From Actinomycetota bacterium (lineage in GTDB: Bacteria; Actinomycetota; Acidimicrobiia; Acidimicrobiales; Ilumatobacteraceae): a stretch of DNA of 6,122 bases. Shown here piece after piece: positions 1-5,819 of the stretch. The number at the start of each line of letters is the position of its first letter. Position 1 is the first letter of the stretch. The notes beneath the pieces are model-generated. The model did no database searches and was not told the origin of the DNA. It was given only the letters and a program-made list of their open reading frames with translations. The translations under genes and the position numbers were made by a program. The stretch lies in contig SYDZ01000251.1 in assembly GCA_005801025.1 (NCBI GenBank), positions 1 through 6,122 on the forward strand, written 5' to 3'.

Positions 1-1
1 T

Positions 2-625
2 GCGATGATCGATCAATCCTTTGTTCCTGTGGCAATGATGTTGGCTGTCATGCCGCTTACCTTCGGCGTGGCACTGCGCGATCGCCACTACATAGATACC
101 AGTGGCTTCAAGTGGGCGCTTCTCGGGCGCTTTCCTGGAGTCTTCATCGGCATCGTGGCCTTACGAGCGATGCATCAAGATGCCCTTTCATATGCCGTTG
201 CCTCATCGGTGGCCATCGCCGTGATTATTTCCGTGATCACGGCGCGCCGTGGTCAGGTCATCAAGACCACTCCCATCACACTCAGCAGTGCTGGACTCGC
301 AAGCGGATTTATGGGCACGGTGACGTCGATCGGTGGTCCACCGATGGCTCTGGTGTACCAAGACGGAGAACCGCGCACGATTCGCGCCACCTTGGCGGCT
401 TTCTTCAGCATCGGCGTTGTCATCACGGTTGTTGGATTTCTGCTCTCTGGCGAAATCGGGCGACACGAATTAGCCCTGACACTCGTCATTTTGCCGGGTG
501 TCTTAGGCGGTCTGCCAGTATCGAGTCTTCTCGGAGACCGTCTCCCTGCACACATTATGCGTCCACTCATCTTGGTGATCTGCACGATGTCGGCAAGTCT
601 GCTTTTCTTCCAGACCGCTTTATAA
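2..625 (+). CDS. TauE/SafE-family membrane permease, 5' end cut by window
   Basis: This is an inner-membrane transporter of the TauE/SafE (DUF81) type. Characterised members move sulfite, sulfoacetate or related anions; the substrate here is unknown. The reading frame is open to the left edge. The first ATG, at 5, is probably internal: counted from it the protein has 206 residues, against about 240 to 270 for the family, and the first glycine-rich helix of repeat 1 is missing. Numbering from that ATG, hydrophobic segments lie near 7-23, 37-53, 64-79, 94-117, 129-147, 155-176 and 185-203. The second-repeat signature, a Gly/Ala-rich helix running into IGGPPMAL, is at about 97-116. The family's basic loop after the first helix pair is represented by RDRHYID at 25-31. 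The TAA stop is 52 bases before the fumarase start, so co-transcription is possible. The family call is good; the function is open. Confidence 0.8.
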   Translation, partial: AMIDQSFVPVAMMLAVMPLTFGVALRDRHYIDTSGFKWALLGRFPGVFIGIVALRAMHQDALSYAVASSVAIAVIISVITARRGQVIKTTPITLSSAGLASGFMGTVTSIGGPPMALVYQDGEPRTIRATLAAFFSIGVVITVVGFLLSGEIGRHELALTLVILPGVLGGLPVSSLLGDRLPAHIMRPLILVICTMSASLLFFQTAL

Positions 626-639
626 ATCCATGCTCAAAG

Positions 640-669
640 GCTAGGTATGGCTGACTCCATAGGCGTAGC
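640..669 (+). repeat. imperfect inverted repeat just upstream of fumarase
   Basis: The inner arms TATGG (646-650) and CCATA (657-661) enclose six bases. The outer arms GCTA (640-643) and TAGC (666-669) are separated from the inner stem by an unequal internal loop of two and four bases. In RNA this would be a short, weak hairpin ending three bases before GAAGG (672-676). There is no T-run, so it is not an intrinsic terminator for the permease gene. It could be an operator, an RNA element near the start codon, or chance, since stems this short are common. Confidence 0.25.
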
Positions 670-673
670 GTGA
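647..673 (+). promoter_or_regulatory. candidate 8-codon upstream ORF (MADSIGVA) before fumarase
   Basis: An ATG at 647 opens an eight-codon frame that ends at TGA 671-673, four bases before the fumarase ATG and in a different frame from it. AAAGG (636-640) sits six bases upstream of this ATG, a better-placed ribosome site than the one for fumarase itself (GAAGG at 672-676, one base from the ATG). A ribosome finishing here would stop on top of the fumarase start, so termination-reinitiation is plausible. No pause motif or biased composition is seen in the peptide, and it may be a chance ORF. Confidence 0.3.
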
Positions 674-677
674 AGGT

Positions 678-2327
678 ATGTCCGAGTTTGAGTTCACAGA
701 AATCCTTCCGCTAGGCAAAGACGAGGTTGAGTACCGTCTTGTGACAACGCAAGGTGTGAGTACTTTTGAAACACCTCAAGGAACTTTCTTAAAAGTTTCG
801 CCAGAAGCCATCACGCGAATCACCCAAGAGGCCATGCGCGAAATTGCGCACTTCTTGCGCACAAGTCACCTGCAACAACTGCGAAACATTCTTGACGATC
901 CTGAGGCCAGCGACAATGATCGCTTTGTCGCCTTGGACCTCCTGAAAAACTCTGCCATTGCTGCCGGAGGTGTCCTACCGATGTGCCAAGACACTGGCAC
1001 AGCAATTATCAAAGGGAAGAAAGGCCAGTTCGTTTTTACCGGTGGTGGCGATGAGGTGGCCATCGCCCGCGGGGTCTACAACACCTACCTCACGAGCAAT
1101 CTTCGTTATAGCCAGATGGCCCCTTTGACGATGTACGACGAGGTGAACACTGGTAACAACTTGCCAGCTGAAATCAAAATTTCTGCTGTTGATGGCGACG
1201 CCTACAAGTTTCTGTTTATGGCCAAAGGTGGAGGCAGCGCCAATAAGAGTTATCTCTTTCAAGAAACTAAAGCCCTCTTGAATGACAAGGCGCTTTTCCC
1301 TTGGCTATTTGAAAAAATGAAGTCCCTTGGTACGGCAGCATGCCCGCCGTACCACTTAGCAGTAGTCATTGGTGGCACGTCAGCCGAACAGGCTGTCGAG
1401 ACCGCCAAACTCGCAAGTGCGCGCTATCTCGATTCGTTGCCAACACAAGGCAGCACATTGGGCCATGGCTTTCGCGATCTCGATATGGAACAACGCATCT
1501 TGAAGTTGTCTCAAGAGACTGGTATCGGCGCACAATTCGGCGGCAAATACTTCTGCCATGATGTACGCGTCATTCGCCTTCCACGCCACGGTGCTTCTTG
1601 TCCAGTCGCCATGGCCGTGTCATGTTCTGCTGACCGACAAATGCTTGGCAAGATCACCAAAGATGGGATCTTCTTGGAACAATTAGAAATGGATCCAGCA
1701 CGTTTTCTCCCAGAGATCACTCAGGAAGATTTACCGGACACCCCTGTCGTGCACATTGACCTCAATCGCTCAATGAGTGACATCCGTTCCGAACTCAGCA
1801 AGTACCCAGTCAAGACACGTGTGATGCTGACGGGTTCACTCGTCGTGGCTCGCGACATTGCCCATGCAAAATTAAAAGAGCGCCTTGATGCAGGCCTCGG
1901 TCTACCTGAGTACATGAAAGATATGGCTGTCTATTACGCCGGACCTGCCAAGACGCCTGAGGGTATGGCAAGTGGGTCATTCGGTCCCACAACGGCTGGC
2001 CGCATGGACAGTTACGTCGAGGACTTCCAAGCCAATGGTGGAAGTTTCGTGATGTTAGCCAAGGGCAATCGTTCTCGGGCCGTGACTGAAGCCTGCCACA
2101 AATATGGCGGTTTTTATTTGGGTTCAATCGGTGGACCCGCGGCACGCTTGGCTCAAGACTGCATAACCAAGGTCGAGGTTTTGGAATATGGCGAATTGGG
2201 GATGGAAGCCGTCTGGAAGATTGATGTGCAGAACTTCCCAGCATTTATTGTCGTCGACGACAAAGGTAACGATTTCTTTGATTTGGTCAACAAACCATTC
2301 GGTGGAACACCGGTGAGTCTTCACTAA
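678..2327 (+). CDS. fumA: class I (iron-sulfur) fumarate hydratase
   Basis: This cytoplasmic TCA-cycle enzyme reversibly hydrates fumarate to (S)-malate using an oxygen-sensitive [4Fe-4S] cluster. At 549 residues it matches E. coli FumA (548) and is collinear throughout. The Fe-S hydro-lyase alpha domain spans about 50-325 and the beta domain about 330-535. The three cluster cysteines are visible: Cys103 in MCQDTGT, Cys222 in TAACPPYH and Cys316 in VSCSADR, each two positions below the E. coli ligands. Other family blocks are KGGGSANKSYLFQ (183-195), RLPRHGASCP (300-309), YYAGPAKTPEGMASGSFGPT (419-438), GRMDSY (441-446), AKGNRS (461-466) and GGFYLGSIGGPAA (477-489). The ATG at 678 is the only plausible start because an in-frame TAG lies at 666-668. 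Its Shine-Dalgarno-like GAAGG is only one base from the ATG. The stop codon directly abuts that of the convergent hydratase gene. Identification is very secure; oxygen sensitivity is inferred from the family. Confidence 0.97.
   Translation: MSEFEFTEILPLGKDEVEYRLVTTQGVSTFETPQGTFLKVSPEAITRITQEAMREIAHFLRTSHLQQLRNILDDPEASDNDRFVALDLLKNSAIAAGGVLPMCQDTGTAIIKGKKGQFVFTGGGDEVAIARGVYNTYLTSNLRYSQMAPLTMYDEVNTGNNLPAEIKISAVDGDAYKFLFMAKGGGSANKSYLFQETKALLNDKALFPWLFEKMKSLGTAACPPYHLAVVIGGTSAEQAVETAKLASARYLDSLPTQGSTLGHGFRDLDMEQRILKLSQETGIGAQFGGKYFCHDVRVIRLPRHGASCPVAMAVSCSADRQMLGKITKDGIFLEQLEMDPARFLPEITQEDLPDTPVVHIDLNRSMSDIRSELSKYPVKTRVMLTGSLVVARDIAHAKLKERLDAGLGLPEYMKDMAVYYAGPAKTPEGMASGSFGPTTAGRMDSYVEDFQANGGSFVMLAKGNRSRAVTEACHKYGGFYLGSIGGPAARLAQDCITKVEVLEYGELGMEAVWKIDVQNFPAFIVVDDKGNDFFDLVNKPFGGTPVSLH
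2300..2324. terminator. tandem small hairpins at the fumarase 3' end, possible weak terminator
   Basis: Two adjacent perfect stems lie inside the last fumarase codons. The first is CGGTG (2300-2304) with CACCG (2308-2312) around GAA. The second is GTGA (2313-2316) with TCAC (2321-2324) around GTCT. They share the palindrome CACCGGTG (2308-2315), so they can form on either strand. The plus transcript has no U-run after them. The minus transcript continues with a weakly T-rich AATGGTTTGTTG. Because the convergent genes have no spacer, any terminator must lie in coding sequence, and this is the only candidate seen. The stems are short, so the call is tentative. Confidence 0.3.
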
Positions 2328-3146
2328 CTAATCAAATAAAGAGCCGAGATTCAGTTCGACATCGCGAGTTTGACCACCGTCGCGCAAGAATTTCTCCATT
2401 GCCTCACGCGCCCCTGGACCACCCAGGGTTGCGCTGAATGCATTCCCCTCGGCTAACAAATCTTGTGGGACTTCTTTTTCGGCGAGAATCACCGACTGCT
2501 TGCCAGCCGCAATCGCGTGCGCGGGAAATGAAGCGATGCGTTTGGCAAGGCGTTCCACAAACGGCCACAACTCATCAGTCGGCATAGATCGATTCACCCA
2601 GCCATACCGCTCGGCTTCAAGAGCGTCAAAGTCATCACACCCGAGTACGACCTCAAGGGCGCGACTGCGTCCCATCAAACGAGACAAACGTTGTGTACCA
2701 CTACCACCAGGAATAATTCCAAGAGCGACCTCGGGTTGACTAAAAACTGCGCCTGGATGATCAGCAGACGGCAACGCTGCGAATCGCATATCGCAACTCA
2801 GCGCCAACTCACTTCCCCCACCGCCAACTCGTCCCTCGATCACGGCGATTGTGGCCTTAGGCATAGTGCGTAATGTCTCACACATCACGTGATACGGATT
2901 CAGTTCAGTCGCTGGCGGGCTATTCGTCGGGAAAGTCAAAATTGCCGCAACATCAAAATGCGCAATAAAGAAATCTGGGTTAGACGATGACAGCAAAACA
3001 ACTCGTACATCATCATCAACTGCAAGATCACCAATGACCTGCGCTGTCTCGAAAAAGAAATCAAAAGTGAATAGGTTGATCGGTGGGCTATTGAGCACGA
3101 TCCGCGCAATGCCATCAGCCTTTGTAACGTTAAGACCTACCCCCAT
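2328..3146 (-). CDS. enoyl-CoA hydratase/isomerase (crotonase) family protein
   Basis: This 272-residue crotonase-fold enzyme would act on an acyl-CoA thioester in the cytoplasm; the exact reaction is unknown. The core GRVGGGGSELALSCDMRFA (105-123) contains Glu113, matching rat mitochondrial hydratase Glu144. QPEVALGIIPGGSGTQRL (137-154) contains Glu139, matching Glu164. Both catalytic acids of a true hydratase are therefore present. Two oddities stand out. The usual oxyanion segment (F-x-A-G-x-D-L) reads FFIAHFDV (59-66), and the stretch between the two glutamates is six residues longer than in the rat enzyme. The C-terminal helices (about 195-272) look complete. The ATG at 3146 is preceded by GGGGAAG, and the gene starts 16 bases after the LLM oxidoreductase stop, so the two probably form an operon. 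The stop abuts that of fumarase. The family is secure; hydratase versus isomerase or hydrolase is undecided. Confidence 0.92.
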   Translation of the reverse strand: MGVGLNVTKADGIARIVLNSPPINLFTFDFFFETAQVIGDLAVDDDVRVVLLSSSNPDFFIAHFDVAAILTFPTNSPPATELNPYHVMCETLRTMPKATIAVIEGRVGGGGSELALSCDMRFAALPSADHPGAVFSQPEVALGIIPGGSGTQRLSRLMGRSRALEVVLGCDDFDALEAERYGWVNRSMPTDELWPFVERLAKRIASFPAHAIAAGKQSVILAEKEVPQDLLAEGNAFSATLGGPGAREAMEKFLRDGGQTRDVELNLGSLFD

Positions 3147-3149
3147 TGA

Positions 3150-3156
3150 CTTCCCC
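3150..3156 (-). promoter_or_regulatory. ribosome binding site of the hydratase gene
   Basis: GGGGAAG on the minus strand lies three bases before the ATG at 3146, inside the 16-base gap after the LLM oxidoreductase stop. It is the clearest Shine-Dalgarno-type sequence in front of any gene here and supports this ATG. No in-frame alternative start is seen just upstream: the ATG at 3162 is out of frame. Confidence 0.55.
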
Positions 3157-3162
3157 GATCAT

Positions 3163-4071
3163 TCACTTCACAAGCGATTTCACAACACTGCGCGTCTCGG
3201 CGACTTCATCTGGATTGCCGCCAAACTCAACGGCAGCAAAATCAGTCACTCCAATATCAGCCAAAGCCGCAATTCGTTCGGCAACTTCTGATGCGTTACC
3301 AATAATCGCTATGTCGGCCGGCCCAGCGGCACCTTCTTTGTCAAGCATGGCGCGGTAACTCGGCAAATGCCCATAGATAACAAATACTTGTGCGGCCCGA
3401 GCAAGCGCTGCCTCGCGATCCTTCGTCACACATACAGGCAGAGCAGCGATCACTCGAGCAGAGTCACGTCCAGCTTTTTCAGCTGCGGCTCGCAGGACAG
3501 GAATGGTGTGATTCTGCAACGTTTGGGGACCAGTGCACCATGTCAAAGTTCCGTCGGCAAGGGCTGCTGTCACTTTCAGCATTTGTTCTCCAAGCGCAGC
3601 GACGACAACATTCGGACGAGTTCCTCCAGGCACATTGACTCCACCATTGACGCGAAACTCCTCACCAGCATGAGATACAGCTTTGCCTTCTAAAAATGGC
3701 ATCATCACTTCAAGATATTCCCGCATATGGCGCACGGGCTTATCAAAACTCATTCCCCACATTCCCTCAACAACCATCTGGTGACTTAATCCGATACCGA
3801 GACACAAACGACCACTCGCAGCGGCATTGACCGTGAGGGCTTGTTGGGCCATCATCATTGGGTGACGGGGGTATGTGGGAACGACGCTGGTGCCAAGTTC
3901 AATACGCGGAACTTCACGACCGATAATTGCCAATGCCGTGAGAGCGTCATGTCCGAAAATTTGTGGGGCCCAATAACTAGCAAACCCATCAGCTTCCGTC
4001 TGGCGAGCCTCAGCCACCATCTGGTCAATCGTTCCGTCATTGACTGTTCCACCAAAGATTCCTATGCGCAT
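3163..4071 (-). CDS. F420-dependent LLM-class oxidoreductase
   Basis: This 302-residue protein is a luciferase-like monooxygenase-fold (TIM barrel) enzyme, probably using coenzyme F420 to transfer hydride to an unknown substrate in the cytoplasm. It begins with MRIGIFGG, followed by the helix IDQMVAEARQTEADGF (15-30). The family blocks are PQIFGHDALTALA (36-48), IELGTSVVPTYPRHP (57-71) and GRLCLGIGLSHQMVVEGMWG (87-106). RHMREYL (114-120) and VVVAALGEQML (155-165) follow. YGHLPSYRAMLDKEG (233-247) with GPADIAIIG (250-258) closes the barrel. From memory this pattern matches the MSMEG_4879-like family (TIGR03564). Full length and the N-terminus agree with relatives. The start at 4071 has no close Shine-Dalgarno; GAGGAA lies 23 bases upstream. 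The gene sits between the ABC-F gene (44 bases) and the hydratase gene (16 bases) and is probably co-transcribed with both. F420 rather than FMN is inferred from family membership. Confidence 0.92.
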   Translation of the reverse strand: MRIGIFGGTVNDGTIDQMVAEARQTEADGFASYWAPQIFGHDALTALAIIGREVPRIELGTSVVPTYPRHPMMMAQQALTVNAAASGRLCLGIGLSHQMVVEGMWGMSFDKPVRHMREYLEVMMPFLEGKAVSHAGEEFRVNGGVNVPGGTRPNVVVAALGEQMLKVTAALADGTLTWCTGPQTLQNHTIPVLRAAAEKAGRDSARVIAALPVCVTKDREAALARAAQVFVIYGHLPSYRAMLDKEGAAGPADIAIIGNASEVAERIAALADIGVTDFAAVEFGGNPDEVAETRSVVKSLVK

Positions 4072-4073
4072 GG

Positions 4074-4100
4074 TTAGACCATAACGCCAATAGGTTCCTC
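4074..4100 (-). promoter_or_regulatory. leader of LLM gene: GAGGAA site and two-codon mini-ORF
   Basis: On the minus strand, GAGGAA (4095-4100) is followed after 12 bases by ATG GTC TAA (4082 down to 4074). The LLM ATG comes two bases later. The Shine-Dalgarno-like site is 23 bases from the LLM start, too far to serve it directly, but within a loose distance of the mini-ORF ATG. A ribosome terminating at the TAA could restart on the LLM ATG. This may be accidental, because one ATG with a nearby stop is a small pattern. Confidence 0.2.
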
Positions 4101-4115
4101 AAAGGTAACTGAGGT

Positions 4116-5732
4116 TTAAGCCAAACTCACTAATTCCAGCCAATCACGACTGAAGTAGTCCACTTGCCCATCAGGCATCAGGAGAACTTTTGTTGGCGTA
4201 AGATGCTCAACGAATTCGGTGTCGTGACTCACGAAAATAATCGCACCCTTCCAACCAGATAAGGCCTGCGCCACGGCTTCGCGGCTGGGTGGATCAAGGT
4301 TGTTGGTCGGCTCGTCTAGTAACAAGAGATTGTTGCGACCAACCATCAACATTGCTAAGGCAAGCTTGGTTTTTTCCCCACCCGACAAAGTCCCCGACCT
4401 CTGATTGACCTTCTCTCCCGATAAACCGAACATGCCAAGCAGACCGCGCAATTGAGTTTCCGTGAGAGCCACACCATTGGGTACTTCGCGACGAATATTC
4501 TCGAGCAAAGTGGCATCAGTATTGAGGTTGTCATGTTCTTGCGCGTAGTAGCCACACTGCACCTGATGACCGAATGAAAAATTACCGATATCGGCCTGTG
4601 TCTCGCCAGCAAGAATTCGCAACAGACTGGTCTTACCCGCACCGTTCAGTCCGAGGACTAACAAACGTTCGCCACGGCCGAGATCAAATGTGACATCTTC
4701 AAATACTGGAGGTCCACCGTATCCCTTGCACAAGTGTTCAGTGTTGATGACAGTGACACCGCACGAAGGAGGATCGGGAAATTTCACCTGCAACACGCGA
4801 CCACTCGTAGGTGCCACAACCTTTTCACCCTGCAAGCGATCAATGCGTTTTTCAATACTATGGGCCATCGCTGCCTTTGTGGCCTTAGCGCCAAAGCGAT
4901 CGACAACAGTTTGCAAACGGTTGATCTCTTTGGTTTGCAAGGCCGCTTTTTTAATCATTCGCTCTTCATCTTCAGCGCGCGAACGACGATATTGACTGTA
5001 TGTCCCTTTGTACTCAATGATATGCCCCGTTGCATCTTCAGCATCGCGATCAAGATGCAAAACACGTGTGATGGCTTCATCGAGCAGTTCAAGGTCGTGA
5101 CTAATCACGACAAGTGCGCCGCGATACTGACGCAAGAAACCCAATAACCAGTTCTTGGCATCAATGTCTAGGTGATTCGTCGGTTCATCCAGTAACAACA
5201 CATCACTTCCAGCAAACAAAATGCGCGACAACTCAACTCGACGTCGCTCTCCACCCGATAACACACCGACGCCGAGATCTAGACGAGATCCGGCCATCCC
5301 AAGACCCGCAGCAATGCTGCGCGCCTGACTTTCGGCGGCGTAACCACCCTTCAGTGAAAACTCTTCTTCAGCGCGGCTATACCGCGCCACATGACGCTCG
5401 CTGGAATCTTCCTCCATGGTGACGCGCAACTTCTCGAGTCGCATCAAATCATCGTCAACATTGCGACCAGATAAAATGTGTGAAATCGCCGTACGACCGT
5501 CATAGATGCCGGCGAGGCGCGGGTCTTGAGGAAGGTACCCGAAGCCCCCCTTACGCACGATTTTTCCAGCTATCGGTTCGGCTTCGCCGCCGAGCACCTT
5601 GAACAAAGTGGTCTTCCCAGCCCCATTACGACCGACCACTCCAACCTTGTCTTTAGGCATGACAGTGAAGGTCGCCGCTTCAACAACGAGACGACCACCA
5701 ATCTCTACCGAAAGATCATGGACTGCAAGCAT
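4116..5732 (-). CDS. ABC-F family ATPase, Rv1473-like
   Basis: This soluble tandem-ABC ATPase has no membrane segments. ABC-F proteins bind the ribosomal E site as translation factors, and some protect ribosomes from antibiotics. NBD1 has Walker A GRNGAGKTT (34-42), signature LSGGE (158-162), Walker B VLLLDE (178-183, catalytic Glu183) and switch SHD (211-213). The interdomain linker, about 222-325, contains YKGTYSQYRRSRAEDEERM (241-259) and a charged coiled-coil stretch up to about 302. NBD2 has Walker A GLNGAGKTS (361-369), signature LSGGE (449-453), Walker B LLLLDE (469-474, Glu474) and SHD (502-504). All ATPase residues are intact. The 538-residue length, the KATKAAMAHSIEKRIDR linker and the C-terminal PDGQVDYFSRDWLELVSLA resemble M. 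tuberculosis Rv1473 as I recall it. GAGGG directly touches the ATG at 5732, and a TGA three bases upstream excludes an N-terminal extension. Antibiotic protection versus a housekeeping role cannot be decided. Confidence 0.95.
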   Translation of the reverse strand: MLAVHDLSVEIGGRLVVEAATFTVMPKDKVGVVGRNGAGKTTLFKVLGGEAEPIAGKIVRKGGFGYLPQDPRLAGIYDGRTAISHILSGRNVDDDLMRLEKLRVTMEEDSSERHVARYSRAEEEFSLKGGYAAESQARSIAAGLGMAGSRLDLGVGVLSGGERRRVELSRILFAGSDVLLLDEPTNHLDIDAKNWLLGFLRQYRGALVVISHDLELLDEAITRVLHLDRDAEDATGHIIEYKGTYSQYRRSRAEDEERMIKKAALQTKEINRLQTVVDRFGAKATKAAMAHSIEKRIDRLQGEKVVAPTSGRVLQVKFPDPPSCGVTVINTEHLCKGYGGPPVFEDVTFDLGRGERLLVLGLNGAGKTSLLRILAGETQADIGNFSFGHQVQCGYYAQEHDNLNTDATLLENIRREVPNGVALTETQLRGLLGMFGLSGEKVNQRSGTLSGGEKTKLALAMLMVGRNNLLLLDEPTNNLDPPSREAVAQALSGWKGAIIFVSHDTEFVEHLTPTKVLLMPDGQVDYFSRDWLELVSLA

Positions 5733-5735
5733 CCC

Positions 5736-5771
5736 TCAAGTGTGTTGCCTCAAAAGCCCCAGCACAACCAT
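5736..5771 (-). promoter_or_regulatory. candidate leader peptide (MVVLGLLRQHT) upstream of the ABC-F gene
   Basis: On the minus strand an ATG at 5771 opens eleven codons, hydrophobic at first and then RQHT, ending at TGA 5738-5736. Only GGG separates that stop from the ABC-F ATG, in the same frame. The stop overlaps TTGAGGG, the only Shine-Dalgarno-like sequence near the ABC-F start, so a ribosome on the leader would cover it. Several antibiotic-resistance ABC-F genes (vmlR and msr types) are controlled by short leader peptides through ribosome-mediated attenuation, which makes the position suggestive. Against it, the leader has only a weak ribosome site of its own and no clear terminator/antiterminator pair is seen. 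Confidence 0.35.
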
Positions 5772-5775
5772 AGTG

Positions 5776-5817
5776 ACAGAGATCCGAAAGATAGTTTGCC
5801 AGCGAATATTTCTCTGT
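5776..5817. repeat. 7-base inverted repeat in the gap before the ABC-F gene
   Basis: ACAGAGA (5776-5782) and TCTCTGT (5811-5817) are perfect inverted copies separated by 28 bases. They lie in the 87-base gap between the SGNH-type gene and the ABC-F gene, four bases upstream of the candidate leader ATG on the minus strand. The loop is A/T-rich and includes TATCTT (5788-5793 on the minus strand), which fits a loose TAnnnT -10 element. It could be a widely spaced operator or a loose hairpin. A 7-base match at any spacing in so short a gap is not rare by chance. Confidence 0.25.
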
Positions 5818-5819
5818 GT

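Noticed and set aside
112..654. 180-codon plus-strand frame overlapping the permease
   Set aside because: It is a shifted frame of the permease gene, with an Arg/His/Ser-rich product and no family features. The membrane-protein frame is clearly the real one.
1810..2244. 144-codon minus-strand frame inside fumarase
   Set aside because: It lies opposite a highly conserved enzyme and its product resembles no family. Its openness is a by-product of the fumarase codons.
4097..4114. CCTCA/TGAGG 5-base inverted repeat between the ABC-F stop and the LLM start
   Set aside because: The stem is only five base pairs with an eight-base loop and no T-run, too weak to call a terminator or an attenuator.
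5734..5753. Direct repeat TTGAGG (minus strand) at 5748-5753 and 5734-5739, with another copy at 4097-4102
   Set aside because: The same hexamer also occurs inside coding sequence (near 2651 and 5936), so it is not specific to leaders and is near chance frequency.
5788..5793. TATCTT on the minus strand as a -10 promoter box for the ABC-F gene
   Set aside because: It fits TAnnnT, but no -35-like hexamer is found 16 to 18 bases upstream, and the motif is too loose to call alone. It is mentioned only with the inverted repeat.
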